A stretch of DNA of 64,000 nucleotides from Bacillus alveayuensis (GTDB taxonomy: Bacteria > Bacillota > Bacilli > Bacillales > Aeribacillaceae), in NCBI GenBank assembly GCA_030812955.1, contig JAUSTR010000008.1, positions 1-64,000 of the forward strand, given 5' to 3'. Made by a program: the position numbers and the translations under genes. The notes beneath the pieces are model-generated. The model had not been told where the DNA came from. It saw nothing but the letters and a program-made list of their open reading frames with translations, and ran no database searches. Positions 1-7,973 of the stretch are shown here, one piece after another. The stretch's first letter is position 1. Each line of letters opens with the position of its first letter.

Positions 1-71
1 CTAAAATGTGGTGTGGTAACTTCATTTTACTAAAAAGGGCGATTTTTTTGTGCCTTTTAATTAAAAAATTT

Positions 72-121
72 CAAAAAAGGGGCTCCAAAAAGTCAGTTAT
101 ACTGACTTTTTGGACAGCCCC
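72..121 (-). terminator. intrinsic terminator of yqjG
   Basis: Long hairpin (GGGGCT and CCAAAAAGTCAG arms, small bulge, loop TTATA or its complement). Read on the minus strand it is followed by a run of T (complement of 72-78), so it ends transcripts from the mifM-yqjG pair. Confidence 0.8.
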
Positions 122-145
122 TCAGACTGTTGACAAGCGTTTACA
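122..145. repeat. partial copy of a TIR-bearing repeat end (TCAGACTGTTGACAA)
   Basis: About 24 bases beginning TCAGACTGTTGACAA match, with three substitutions, the left end of the element at 57140-57298. As there, the end abuts a terminator hairpin. Only this end is recognisable; the rest of the interval up to the yqjG stop shows nothing. Confidence 0.5.
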
Positions 146-185
146 AAATGTTGATCTCACATTTATTGTACAAGGTGTTTTAAAT

Positions 186-953
186 TTATTGTTCAATCCG
201 TTCTTTTTGTTTTTTTACATGAAAAAAATGTTGTGTAAACATTGTTTGCGTTATAAGAAACATTCCACCAACCGTCCAATATAAAGGTAAGGCAGCTGGA
301 GCGTTTAATGAAAATAACCCGATCATGACAGGGGAGAGAAGTCCCATCATCCTCATCGTCCCTTGCTGCTCTTTTGGAACATTTCGTAAAGACAACTGCA
401 TTTGTAAAAAGTAAATTCCAGAGGAAATGAGTGCCAGAGCGATGTCTGGTGAGCCCAAGTCAAACCATAAAAAAGAATGTTGAGCAATTTCTTTTGAATG
501 TGAAATGGCATAATATAAACCCATTAAAATAGGCATTTGAATTAAAAGTGGCAAGCATCCAACCGATAAAGGATTAATTCCCTGTTCCCTATAAAACTGC
601 ATCATCTCCATTTGTACTTTTTGTTGTTCCTGTGAGTCTTTTGCTTTTTTCATCTTTTTTTGTAATTCGTCCATTTTTGGTTTTAAGGCATCCATTTTCT
701 CTTTCATGACTTTCTGTTGTATTTGCTGCTTCAACATGATCGGCAATAAAATAAGTCGAATCAAGATGGTGATGATAATAATAGCGATTCCGTAGTTATC
801 ATTAAATAATGAAGCGATTCCTTCTATTGCTAATGAAAATGGTTGGACGAAAAACGTTTTGAAAAATCCCCCATTACTTGCGGTTCCTTCTACGGTAAAG
901 CCTGATAAAATAGTAAAGAAAAAGAAAATGACAATTCCTTTAATGGATTTCAT
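186..953 (-). CDS. yqjG: YidC/Oxa1 family membrane protein insertase (YidC2/YqjG type)
   Basis: Inserts and folds membrane proteins, with or behind the Sec translocon. The 255-residue product has an N-terminal hydrophobic signal-like segment (about 6-20), then the five-helix Oxa1 core. The positively charged groove arginine is at about residue 66, inside a very hydrophobic first core helix, and is followed by a Lys/Glu-rich cytoplasmic coiled hairpin. There is no lipobox cysteine, as in B. subtilis YqjG and unlike SpoIIIJ. I chose the ATG at 953 because a strong SD (GAGGAGG) precedes it; the frame is open further upstream but that part overlaps mifM. The upstream mifM-like gene and the SD-masking stem indicate that this is the inducible second YidC. 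Confidence 0.9.
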   Translation of the reverse strand: MKSIKGIVIFFFFTILSGFTVEGTASNGGFFKTFFVQPFSLAIEGIASLFNDNYGIAIIIITILIRLILLPIMLKQQIQQKVMKEKMDALKPKMDELQKKMKKAKDSQEQQKVQMEMMQFYREQGINPLSVGCLPLLIQMPILMGLYYAISHSKEIAQHSFLWFDLGSPDIALALISSGIYFLQMQLSLRNVPKEQQGTMRMMGLLSPVMIGLFSLNAPAALPLYWTVGGMFLITQTMFTQHFFHVKKQKERIEQ

Positions 954-954
954 T

Positions 955-999
955 GTTTTCCTCCTCAATTCGTTTATCGTTTTATTAGAGGAGGAAAAC
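955..999 (-). promoter_or_regulatory. SD-sequestering stem between mifM and yqjG
   Basis: The SD region of yqjG (GAGGAGGAAAAC, complement of 955-966) is perfectly complementary over 12 bases to the last four sense codons of mifM (complement of 988-999), with a 21-base loop. In the known B. subtilis mechanism a ribosome stalled near the end of mifM unfolds such a stem and frees the yidC2 SD. The geometry here fits directly, because the left arm is the coding sequence of the last residues (V-F-L-L). Confidence 0.85.
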
Positions 1000-1263
1000 A
1001 TAGTCATCTTCATCATCCGTTCCTTCTTTCCTTTTCACCATTTGAACTAAATAATGAAGAAATAGAAAAATTCTAGGTGAGTTTTCACTGATTATTGGGT
1101 TGATTAAATTCTCAGTTAAGGTAATTTGAAGGTTTGATGTTTGAGAAAAATAAGTATTTGTCGATTGCCAAAGAGACTGAAATAAGAATAGTACAATGAA
1201 AAAATAAATGTGTAGATATTGAGCAAATGAAAATGCTTCTATCGTTTGTTCGATATTCAACAA
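985..1263 (-). CDS. mifM: MifM-like ribosome-stalling membrane-insertion sensor
   Basis: A 92-residue leader protein directly upstream of yqjG. A hydrophobic segment (about 18-32) would insert in the membrane. The C-terminal part carries R64-I65, an aromatic at 68, M75 and an acidic cluster D83-D87. This reproduces the spacing of the B. subtilis MifM arrest segment (R69-I70, W73, M80, then an acidic run). Family knowledge: MifM stalls its own ribosome until pulled by YidC-mediated insertion, so YidC shortage raises YidC2 translation. The start is TTG at 1263, five bases after GAGGTG; the next codon is also TTG. Its 3' end forms one arm of the SD-masking stem. Overall similarity is low, as expected for MifM, so the call rests on the arrest residues plus context. 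Confidence 0.85.
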   Translation of the reverse strand: MLNIEQTIEAFSFAQYLHIYFFIVLFLFQSLWQSTNTYFSQTSNLQITLTENLINPIISENSPRIFLFLHYLVQMVKRKEGTDDEDDYVFLL

Positions 1264-1364
1264 CTGTTCACCTCAAATATAGCTAGCATATCTAACTATA
1301 CTACGAAGGAATTTGTATAAAGTTTCATTTTTACATTGATTGTTTTTAAAAAAAATTTTTCTTT

Positions 1365-1446
1365 TTTTGTTTGCCACTTTGGCTACAGCTTGAGCAACAG
1401 CGGGAACGACACGCTTATCAAATACATGAGGAATAATATATTCTTC
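1365..1446 (-). pseudogene. C-terminal fragment of NAD-malic enzyme
   Basis: The reverse strand encodes EEYIIPHVFDKRVVPAVA and continues as an Ala/Val-rich helix for about ten more residues. This is the characteristic end of NAD-dependent malic enzymes. Nothing upstream in this frame belongs to the enzyme. It directly abuts the ArsI-like fragment in another frame, so this is a gene scrap, not a functional gene. Confidence 0.6.
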
Positions 1447-1448
1447 TG

Positions 1449-1635
1449 TTCAGTTACCCAAAATTTATCTTGCACAGTATAACAACAAGTAATATTCATC
1501 TCTTCACGAGCAATTAATCCTTCTTTTTCTAGCCTTTCCTTGTGAACAACTATTTCTTCTTTGCTTTCGACTTGAAATCCAAAGTGATTCACCTGATTTC
1601 CACTTACTTTTTCTCGAACATTGTTATTCTAAATT
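1449..1635 (-). pseudogene. internal fragment of an ArsI/CadI-type glyoxalase-fold protein
   Basis: About 60 codons read VNHFGFQVESKEEI, then a helix ending in REEMNITCCY and the piece QDKFWVTE. These match the middle of ArsI/CadI lyases (C-As bond cleavage, vicinal oxygen chelate fold), including the paired cysteines. The N-terminal part is missing because an in-frame stop lies just upstream. The C-terminal part is replaced by the malic enzyme scrap. Not functional. An ArsB fragment at 29185-29403 suggests a former ars locus. Confidence 0.6.
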
Positions 1636-1637
1636 TA

Positions 1638-1691
1638 TATGTTAACAGTAATTGGATAATTGTTTACAATAATAAGTCTTTTATATATAGT
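1638..1691 (+). promoter_or_regulatory. bioY promoter with BirA operator
   Basis: ATGTTAAC (ending at 1646) and GTTTACAAT (1662-1670), 15 bases apart, form the dyad recognised by BirA repressors of Firmicutes. The right half-site overlaps a -35 box TTTACA (1663-1668), followed after 17 bases by TATAGT (1686-1691). Biotinyl-AMP-bound BirA would block this promoter when biotin is plentiful. Confidence 0.8.
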
Positions 1692-1727
1692 AATAGTAAC
1701 GAAGAAAAAAATGGGGTGGATATCAAC

Positions 1728-2300
1728 ATGAATATTCGCAATATGATGTATGTTTCGTTATTTGCAGCAGTTGTTGCTGTTCTTGGTTTAATTCCACCAG
1801 TTCCTCTTCCTTTTACACCGGTACCGATTACGGCGCAAACGTTTGGTGTCATGTTAGCGGGAGCAGTGCTTGGTGCGAAACGGGGTGGATTAAGTTTACT
1901 CGTTTTCGTTTTGCTTGTTGCTGTTGGAGCTCCGATTTTATCAGGTGGCCGTGGTGGATTAGGCGTATTATTCGGTCCAACAGGAGGATATGTCCTTAGC
2001 TGGCCAATCGCTGCTTTTATTATTGGTTATTTTGTTGAAAAAAACTGGAATCATTTATCATTATGGAAAATGGTGATGTTCAACTTAATAGGTGGAGTTA
2101 TTGTCGTATATGCAAGCGGTATTACTTATTTATCAATAGTCAGTGATTTAACATGGGTTCAATCAGCTATTTCAGCGTTAACTTATATTCCTGGGGATGT
2201 TATTAAAGCGGTTTTATCAGGAACGATCGCTTTACAAATTCATAAAACGCATCCTCTTATTGAGAAAAAAAATACATCGTTTAAACAAATGCTGTCATAA
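1728..2300 (+). CDS. bioY: BioY biotin transporter (ECF S-component)
   Basis: Substrate-binding membrane subunit for biotin uptake, alone or with the shared ECF energising module. The 190-residue protein has six hydrophobic segments and the BioY signatures: the early loop PVPLPFTPVPITAQTFGV, the AKRG loop, and the glycine-rich FGPTGGYVLSWP region. I start at the ATG at 1728, preceded by GGGGTGG; the longer open frame upstream overlaps the operator and lacks coding character. Single-gene unit under a BirA operator, ended by the hairpin at 2343-2377. No biotin synthesis genes are nearby. Confidence 0.93.
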   Translation: MNIRNMMYVSLFAAVVAVLGLIPPVPLPFTPVPITAQTFGVMLAGAVLGAKRGGLSLLVFVLLVAVGAPILSGGRGGLGVLFGPTGGYVLSWPIAAFIIGYFVEKNWNHLSLWKMVMFNLIGGVIVVYASGITYLSIVSDLTWVQSAISALTYIPGDVIKAVLSGTIALQIHKTHPLIEKKNTSFKQMLS

Positions 2301-2342
2301 TGTTTGTCTTGATTGGCATCCATTTTTTTGCAATAATATAAC

Positions 2343-2377
2343 GAAAAAATAGGGGAGTAAGACATCCCCTATTTTTT
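2343..2377. terminator. bidirectional intrinsic terminator after bioY
   Basis: AAAAAATAGGGGA and TCCCCTATTTTTT arms around an eight-base loop; A- and T-runs on both sides let it work for either strand. Confidence 0.85.
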
Positions 2378-2469
2378 GAAAGGTTATTTCGTATACTTTG
2401 TTGCTTGATGAATCGAATGACAGAAACGCTCTTTTATGTTTTTATCGCAGCATTCATACCGAAAAGAGC

Positions 2470-3213
2470 CTATTGAAAAAGGCTTGACCAAGTAGAAGTG
2501 AGCTTTTCAGTTAAAGCTTGCAAGGATTGCAATAATGTTCCAAATACACTGATTTGTTCCCCAGTTAAATGTACTTCTTTTCCTTCATCTAGTTCTGGCT
2601 TATCCTCTAAATTAACTGTTTCCGTTTGTTCATTTTCTTGATCGATCTTGGTACTCTCTGTCGTATTGATTTCCTCTTTTGTTTCTTCACTATCAACATT
2701 AACGGATGATTCGGCATCTCCTGCATCCATTTCTTCATTTGCATCATCCTTATTTTCAATTGCTTCTTCATTCATATCTTCAGCATTTTCATGATCTTCC
2801 TTTATTACGTCTTCATTTTCTTTTACTTCTTCATTATCAACTTCATTTTCTTTTACTTCTTCATTTTCAACTACATTTTCTTGTTCTTCTTTATTGTTAT
2901 CTGTCATTTCTTCGTTCTTTTTCTCGTCATCGTTAGGCATTACAGCTAAAACAGCAGAATTTTTTGAAGCATGCGCCTTTGCTGTATCACTAGTATGCTC
3001 TTGTGCTTGTGAGTTGATTTTATTTTGATAGGATAGGTTTTTCTTTTCATTCATTTCTTTTTTCTCATGATGTTCCTTTACCTGTTCCTGAGCAACATTC
3101 GAGTTTGTCCACTCTTTTTCTTTTTGTTCCTTGGCTTCAACTTCTCCGCTCATAATGGCAGAAAGAGTCAAAGCACCAGTGAAAATAAACGAATACAGCA
3201 TTTTTTTTCTCAT
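2470..3213 (-). CDS. secreted highly acidic low-complexity protein
   Basis: A 247-residue protein of unknown function. A signal peptide is clear (MRKK, hydrophobic core to about residue 22, cleavage likely after VEA at 25-27). Residues about 95-215 are almost entirely Glu, Asp, Asn and Lys, with imperfect repeats of the type EEVKENE. The last 35 residues are less biased (LTGEQISVFGTLLQSLQAL...) and may be the conserved end. There is no LPxTG-like motif or C-terminal anchor, although a class D sortase lies 1.5 kb away. SD GGAGAGG precedes the ATG. The stop lies inside a short AGCCT/AGGCT hairpin followed by CTTTTC, which could act as terminator. Confidence 0.7.
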   Translation of the reverse strand: MRKKMLYSFIFTGALTLSAIMSGEVEAKEQKEKEWTNSNVAQEQVKEHHEKKEMNEKKNLSYQNKINSQAQEHTSDTAKAHASKNSAVLAVMPNDDEKKNEEMTDNNKEEQENVVENEEVKENEVDNEEVKENEDVIKEDHENAEDMNEEAIENKDDANEEMDAGDAESSVNVDSEETKEEINTTESTKIDQENEQTETVNLEDKPELDEGKEVHLTGEQISVFGTLLQSLQALTEKLTSTWSSLFQ

Positions 3214-3669
3214 AAAAATCCTCTCCTTTTTTTGTTGTTTGAAATTGAACCTCCTTCTACTTATAAGATTCTATAAAAAAACAATATATTTGATGGTTTA
3301 AAGAAAAAATAGATAAATTTTACTATTTATTTAAAAATATTTCCATTCATAAGGGGTGACTTAAAAAATGAGATGACTTTATGATGTTTTCATCAACTAT
3401 GTTGCTTTCCGACTGTCTATGAAACGAACAAAGTACGTGGCCGGACAAATCTAAGTTGTCCGACCATCGACTTGCCTATGACAGTCGAAAAGCTATAGTA
3501 AATCTATAAATAAGAGAGGAAATATAAGCAACTTCGGATAATAGAAGGAAACGATAGATGGGGCATACTTATAGAAAAAACATTGATGAAAATAAACATT
3601 CAATCCATTGTCTCGATTGGATGTTTTACGAGTGAATTGTTTCATTTATGTTAAAACCAATATAGGTGA
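3214..3669. other. gene-free interval of 456 bp
   Basis: Holds a degenerate copy (3384-3501) of the dispersed inverted repeat described below. The rest is A/T-rich with no supported gene. Confidence 0.6.
3384..3501. repeat. MITE-like repeat, copy A (degenerate)
   Basis: Contains the family core in inverted order: GACTGTC near 3411, the internal palindrome CCGGACAAAT...GTCCGACCA, and GACAGTCGAAAAGCTATAG. Terminal repeats are worn. Confidence 0.7.
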
Positions 3670-3912
3670 TTACATCAAAATAAATAGTTCGACAATAATC
3701 AAAGCTGCCGTAATAAATAAAAGAATGCTTTTGATCCAAAAGAACTTTTTATGTTTATCAATGATTTTTAATTCTTTATGATTTAGCTTGGAGTTATGCG
3801 CTTTAATCCATTGCCTTACTTCTTGTTTATTGTTGCAGGTTGTTAAATAGGTTTCTCCATTTTTACCCGTCGCATTTATAACATAGCGACATGATTTCTT
3901 TTTAGCTAACAC
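3670..3912 (-). CDS. small membrane protein of unknown function
   Basis: 80 residues, GTG start preceded by GGGAG. The N-terminal half is polar and basic with a compact CRYVINATGKNGETYLTTC segment; the C-terminal 25 residues form one strong transmembrane helix (about 57-79). The topology suggests a C-tail-anchored protein. I recognise no family. Single-gene unit. Confidence 0.55.
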   Translation of the reverse strand: MLAKKKSCRYVINATGKNGETYLTTCNNKQEVRQWIKAHNSKLNHKELKIIDKHKKFFWIKSILLFITAALIIVELFILM

Positions 3913-4144
3913 GGATCTCCCATCCTTTTCAAAAGAATGTGGCTATCGATATTTTAACAATTTAATTCGGGGTTTCAACCCCTTCTGAAAATATTTTTTG
4001 CTTTTTAATATTAAGAAAAATGAAATGGCTTTCAAAAATACTTGTGGATTATTTGTACTGTTCCTAGCGAATGAAACGAAGGAGATATTGTAAGCTGTTA
4101 GAGAGAAATAAACATAAGCTTAACATACTTTTTATAAGACTTTA

Positions 4145-4180
4145 TGATAAAGAAAAAAGCTGCATGTATTTTTGCAGCTA
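4145..4180 (-). terminator. intrinsic terminator
   Basis: On the minus strand AGCTGC...GCAGCT is followed by TTTTTTC; it ends the small gene at 4181-4411. Confidence 0.75.
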
Positions 4181-4411
4181 TTACGTCAAATTTTTCTTAT
4201 GTCCTTCCATTAGTTGTTCAAATCGCTCCATTTCTTTTCGTTGGTGATTGGATAGATGATACGGATTTTTCTTTTTAAATCTTTTATGTTTCAAATCAAT
4301 TTTGACTCCCATTTCGGTTTTTTGTTTAATTGCGGAATCATCAATAATCCCTTCGTACCGTCCATCAGGATGAAAGGATCTTTCTTGATGATGCATATCT
4401 TTTTCAGCCAT
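4181..4411 (-). CDS. small basic cytosolic protein of unknown function
   Basis: 76 residues, no membrane segment, rich in His, Lys and Glu. The middle is basic (KHKRFKKKNPYHLS) and the end is helical (QRKEMERFEQLMEGH). ATG preceded by AAGGAG at eight bases, own terminator downstream: all signs of a real gene. It resembles the many small hydrophilic proteins of bacilli, but I cannot name a family. Confidence 0.6.
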   Translation of the reverse strand: MAEKDMHHQERSFHPDGRYEGIIDDSAIKQKTEMGVKIDLKHKRFKKKNPYHLSNHQRKEMERFEQLMEGHKKNLT

Positions 4412-4525
4412 TATATCAACTCCTTCTGTTTATAAGATGGCAATAAAAATGAGAAGATATGCGGCTAAATCCATTCCATGCTTTGAACATGGTAGGAAAT
4501 TTTGTGTCAAGGAAAATCATTTGTT

Positions 4526-4574
4526 TGGACAGCCGAAAAGCTATAGTAAAGCAACAATCTTTTCGAAAAGAGCC
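4526..4574. repeat. MITE-like repeat, copy F (right end only)
   Basis: GGACAGCCGAAAAGCTATAG followed by the terminal sequence ending AAAAGAGCC matches the right end of the dispersed family. It lies just upstream of the sortase gene; an open frame crossing it (4437-4688) is not a gene. Confidence 0.75.
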
Positions 4575-4691
4575 TTTAATGAAAAAATCATTTTGAACAT
4601 TTGCTTCAAAAGAATTGATAATTCATCCACTTATATACAAAAATGGTATAATACGAGTGGGAGATATTTAATGAAAGAGTGGTTTTAAAAG

Positions 4692-5243
4692 ATGAAATGG
4701 TTGTCTTGGACCATGATTGTTACGGGGATTGTCATTATGGTATTTGGTGTTAGTAAAATTATACATACCCATTATTTGACAAACAAATCAATGGAAGAAG
4801 CAAAGGAGTTTGTGGAAGAAAAAAATTCCCATGAATTTATGCCGAATGAGGGTGAAGCTGTTGGGATTTTAAAAATACCTCGTTTACAAGCGGAATTACC
4901 CATTATCGAAGGGACGGACCCAGATGATTTAGAAAAAGGAGTAGGACATTACAAAGGGAGTTTTTATCCAGATGAGAATGGACAAATTGTTTTGTCAGGG
5001 CACCGTGACACTGTATTTCGGAAAATTGGAGAATTAAAGATCGGAGATGAGCTCATCATTGAACTCCCATATGGCACTTTTTCCTATAAAATGATGGATA
5101 CAAAGATTGTTGATGCAGATGATACGAGTATTATTACATTACAGAATGAATATGAGGAGCTAATTGTTACAACGTGTTATCCTTTTTCCTATGTTGGGAA
5201 CGCGCCTGAGAGATATATTATTTATGCGAAAAGAAATGCGTAA
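4692..5243 (+). CDS. yhcS: class D sortase
   Basis: Membrane-anchored transpeptidase that attaches sorting-signal proteins to peptidoglycan. 183 residues: N-terminal transmembrane anchor (about 5-22), then the sortase barrel with His104 (LSGHRDT), catalytic Cys162 (VTTCYPF) and Arg174 (APERY). Class D is supported by size, the GILKIPRL start of the domain and the genomic pairing with an RluA gene, as in B. subtilis yhcS-yhcT. No LPxTx substrate is visible in the window; the nearby acidic secreted protein lacks one. Confidence 0.85.
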   Translation: MKWLSWTMIVTGIVIMVFGVSKIIHTHYLTNKSMEEAKEFVEEKNSHEFMPNEGEAVGILKIPRLQAELPIIEGTDPDDLEKGVGHYKGSFYPDENGQIVLSGHRDTVFRKIGELKIGDELIIELPYGTFSYKMMDTKIVDADDTSIITLQNEYEELIVTTCYPFSYVGNAPERYIIYAKRNA

Positions 5244-5297
5244 TAAGGTTTTACAGCAATGGGGAAGGGCTTAGAGATTGTCAATTAATCGTTTGTA

Positions 5298-5327
5298 GAC
5301 CGCTAGAAAGCTTTCAGCGGTCTTCTC
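5298..5327 (+). terminator. terminator-like hairpin between sortase and yhcT
   Basis: GACCGCT and AGCGGTC arms with an extra GAAAG/CTTTC extension; only a weak T-rich tail. It lies between convergent genes. Confidence 0.5.
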
Positions 5328-5346
5328 AACCGATTAGGATATAAGC

Positions 5347-6249
5347 TTATATTTTATCCAAAACCTTTTTCATATCTTTTGGAAAGGGAGCTGTCACATC
5401 AATGATTTGATTGGTTATCGGGTGTTTTAATGTTACACGATTGGCATGTAGAGCTTGGCGGCTTATAAGCAAAGGCTGTCCACCATACAACTTGTCTCCG
5501 ATGATTGGATGGCCAATATATGATAAATGAACTCGAATTTGATGCGTACGACCTGTATCTAATGTTAAACGAACAGCTGACACATTTAATTTTGGGGAAT
5601 ATTTTAAAACCTCATAGTGGGTGACAGCATATTTTCCATTTTTGGATACTCTTCTTTTGTTCGGATGATGCCGGTCCTTTCCAATAGCTGCTTTGATAAC
5701 GCCAGATTTTCGAGTTAATTTTCCGTGAACAATAGCAACATATGTGCGTTTTAATGAGCGTTCTTTTAATTCCTGATCCAATATCGCATGTGCAAGACTG
5801 TGCTTAGCAAATACAACTGCTCCAGTTGTGTCTTGGTCTAGCCGATGAACATGTCTTGTTTTAGTGCTAATTCCATTCACTTGATAATAAAAAGCTAGAG
5901 CATTAGCTAAAGTATTTGTTTCATTTTCTTTGTTCGGATGTGTGTTTACTCCGGCAGGTTTGTTGAGAATAATTATATGATCGTCTTCATAAAGTACATC
6001 CACTTTTCGATAAACGGGTATAACACCGTAATCTTCCTTTGGAAACAAATGGATAGAGAGCCGGTCGTTTGTATATAACGGCAAAACCCAATATGGTTTT
6101 TTCCTATTTACTTTGACACCGTTATGTTGCCTCCATTGATGAACGAGTCCTTTAGGAGCTTTTATTTTCGTTTTGATCAGTTCTTGTAATGGAATCCCTT
6201 CCCATTCTTTTGGAATCATCCACTCAAACCATTCACCTTTACGTTTCAC
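5347..6249 (-). CDS. yhcT: RluA-family pseudouridine synthase
   Basis: Converts uridine to pseudouridine in rRNA or tRNA. About 300 residues; catalytic motif HRLDQDTTG with the nucleophilic Asp, the NKPAGV strand motif upstream, and RTHQIRVHL near the end, all diagnostic of the RluA/RluD family. The N-terminal 80 residues resemble a degenerate S4-like domain. I prefer the GTG at 6249, six bases after AAAGGTG; an in-frame TTG at 6300 lacks a good SD. Exact target not predictable. Confidence 0.88.
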   Translation of the reverse strand: MKRKGEWFEWMIPKEWEGIPLQELIKTKIKAPKGLVHQWRQHNGVKVNRKKPYWVLPLYTNDRLSIHLFPKEDYGVIPVYRKVDVLYEDDHIIILNKPAGVNTHPNKENETNTLANALAFYYQVNGISTKTRHVHRLDQDTTGAVVFAKHSLAHAILDQELKERSLKRTYVAIVHGKLTRKSGVIKAAIGKDRHHPNKRRVSKNGKYAVTHYEVLKYSPKLNVSAVRLTLDTGRTHQIRVHLSYIGHPIIGDKLYGGQPLLISRQALHANRVTLKHPITNQIIDVTAPFPKDMKKVLDKI

Positions 6250-6392
6250 ATTTATCACCTTTCTATATCTGTTCCTAGTATATATAATTTTTATATCCAA
6301 TGTCTAAAAAGAACGGAAACACTTACCTCTAAAATGATGAATAATGCTATGTTATCCTTAGTAGGTAAAGAAAGATAAAAGGGGGATTATTA

Positions 6393-6797
6393 GTGAAAAT
6401 TGTGCATGCAAGTACGGAGGAGCAAGAGAAGCATATCGAAGAACTCATTCAGCAGATGTATCATGAAATTTTCCCTATTTATTTTTCAGACAAAATGATG
6501 GAGGAGCTTGAAACCGAATTTTCTTTTAAACTTCATGAAGCCCCCAATTATCATGGAACGTTAAAAGAAGCATTTCAAGTTATGTCAAGCTTACAAGCAT
6601 TAATTGCATTGTTTGAAAATGTCCATAAATCAGAGAAACATATTGAGAAATATAAAGACATGTATGAAAGAAATATGGATACTCTTAAGCGGTACGGTTT
6701 TAAGCTTCCTCTTACGTTTGAGAAATTTCTTGCCTCTTCTACAAAAGAAAATATGTTTAGCCGTTATTTAAAGCCTGCTAATAAATGGATAATATAA
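6393..6797 (+). CDS. yhcU: YhcU-family protein
   Basis: 134 residues, GTG start after AAGGGGG. Mostly alpha-helical and soluble, starting MKIVHASTEEQEKHIEELI. The sequence and its place beside yhcT match B. subtilis YhcU, whose function is unknown. Followed by a strong terminator. Confidence 0.7.
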   Translation: MKIVHASTEEQEKHIEELIQQMYHEIFPIYFSDKMMEELETEFSFKLHEAPNYHGTLKEAFQVMSSLQALIALFENVHKSEKHIEKYKDMYERNMDTLKRYGFKLPLTFEKFLASSTKENMFSRYLKPANKWII

Positions 6798-6844
6798 TCG
6801 GTGCCTGTTTCACTTTTTACCTAATTCAATTCGTAAAAAAATGT

Positions 6845-6882
6845 AAAGCCGCTTCCTTTTCAAAGGAAAACGGCTTTTTTAT
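6845..6882. terminator. intrinsic terminator between convergent genes
   Basis: AAAGCCG...CGGCTTT stem with inner TTCCTTTT/AAGGAAAA pairing and TTTTTT tail on the plus strand; serves yhcU and possibly the thioredoxin-like gene opposite. Confidence 0.8.
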
Positions 6883-6895
6883 CTCATGAAAAGAT

Positions 6896-7375
6896 TTATT
6901 TAGAAGTCCATTTTGTTAATATTTCTTTATACGCTTCCTCTTCCTGTAAACCTTCAACACGTTCCACTTCTTTTCCATTAACAAAATGGACTAAAGTTGG
7001 AGTTGCTTCAATATTATAATGATCCCAGCCATCTGGAAATTCTAGTAAATTAAATTGGTCAATATGGATATTCATTTTTTCAGCAATTGGCATTAAAATT
7101 GGAGTTGCCTCTTTACAATAAACACAAGTAGAACTATAGAAATACACGATCATATCTTCTTCATTTTTCAACTTTTCGTCAAGTTCTTTAGGAAGAATAA
7201 TGTTTTGATAATTTGGGTCATCTAATAGCTCAATGGTAGCTGGGTCTAAATCATTTTTGTTATATGGATTATCTCCAACCTCAGCGATTTTTTGCTTATT
7301 TTGATAACTTGTAACAAATGCTAATAATCCGAACAGTATTACAATAATACTTCCAAATATGATAATCTTTTTCAA
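6896..7375 (-). CDS. membrane-anchored thioredoxin-like thiol oxidoreductase
   Basis: Extracytoplasmic thiol-disulfide oxidoreductase, likely redox partner of the BdbC encoded directly upstream. One N-terminal transmembrane helix, about 50 residues of linker, then a thioredoxin fold with CVYC at about 84-87 and the cis-proline motif ATPTL. I chose the TTG at 7375 because AGGTG lies six bases before it; a GTG at 7384 touching the bdbC stop is the alternative. The pair looks like a DsbB/DsbA-type oxidase couple, in the manner of BdbC-BdbD or BdbB-BdbA, with an unusual active-site dipeptide. Confidence 0.8.
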   Translation of the reverse strand: MKKIIIFGSIIVILFGLLAFVTSYQNKQKIAEVGDNPYNKNDLDPATIELLDDPNYQNIILPKELDEKLKNEEDMIVYFYSSTCVYCKEATPILMPIAEKMNIHIDQFNLLEFPDGWDHYNIEATPTLVHFVNGKEVERVEGLQEEEAYKEILTKWTSK

Positions 7376-7384
7376 ATGAATCAC

Positions 7385-7804
7385 CTATCCTTTTCGACGT
7401 ATAATAAGAAAGCTAGTCGTAAACACAATCGAAAATCCAATCAATGCTAAAAAAGGAATGGTAATAAATCCAAACCAATTGATATACTCTCCTGTACATG
7501 GGACACGTCCACAAGCCGGTGCATTCTCACTTAGAAAAGGAATTTTTTGGATTGAATAGTGGTATATAGAAATCAATCCACCAATGGTAGATAAGGTCAA
7601 GGAATACAAAGCTATTTGGATATCTTTCCTAATTATGGCGAGACCAAGTATGATCACAAGCGGATACATAAAAATTCTTTGAAACCAGCAAAGATCACAA
7701 GGAATAAATTTTAGCACTTCGGAAAAATAAAGGCTTCCAAGTGTTGAAATAAATGATGCTCCCCAACCTATCAACAATAAATTTTCTTTTCGTTTATCCA
7801 TCAT
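7385..7804 (-). CDS. bdbC: BdbC-like disulfide bond formation protein (DsbB family)
   Basis: Passes electrons from the extracytoplasmic dithiol oxidase to quinone. About 139 residues, four transmembrane helices, first cysteine pair CDLC (36, 39) and second pair C98/C103 in the extracytoplasmic loop, exactly the DsbB arrangement. The first residues can start at GTG 7807, ATG 7804 or ATG 7801; ATG 7804 is seven bases after GAGGT. Its TAG is followed at once by the thioredoxin-like gene, so they form a two-gene operon. In bacilli such pairs help competence and secreted-protein folding. Confidence 0.9.
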   Translation of the reverse strand: MMDKRKENLLLIGWGASFISTLGSLYFSEVLKFIPCDLCWFQRIFMYPLVIILGLAIIRKDIQIALYSLTLSTIGGLISIYHYSIQKIPFLSENAPACGRVPCTGEYINWFGFITIPFLALIGFSIVFTTSFLIIRRKG

Positions 7805-7973
7805 CACTTATACCTCATTTATTTTTTGTACAAGCACATTATAGTACACACTTATTTCGATTTTAAAGAGTAAAAACTGAAAATTCCTTAACAATTGCTG
7901 AATTTGTGGAAATTATTCCTAATCATAATTCATCACTGCTAGTTCAAACTATCAACGAAAGGAGTGATTGATT

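Noticed and set aside
985..1263. Ordinary small membrane protein upstream of yqjG
   Set aside because: Arrest residues at MifM spacing and the SD-complementary 3' end explain it better as MifM.
4437..4688. Open frame of 83 codons before the sortase gene
   Set aside because: It runs through a repeat fragment, lacks an SD and has no protein-like pattern.
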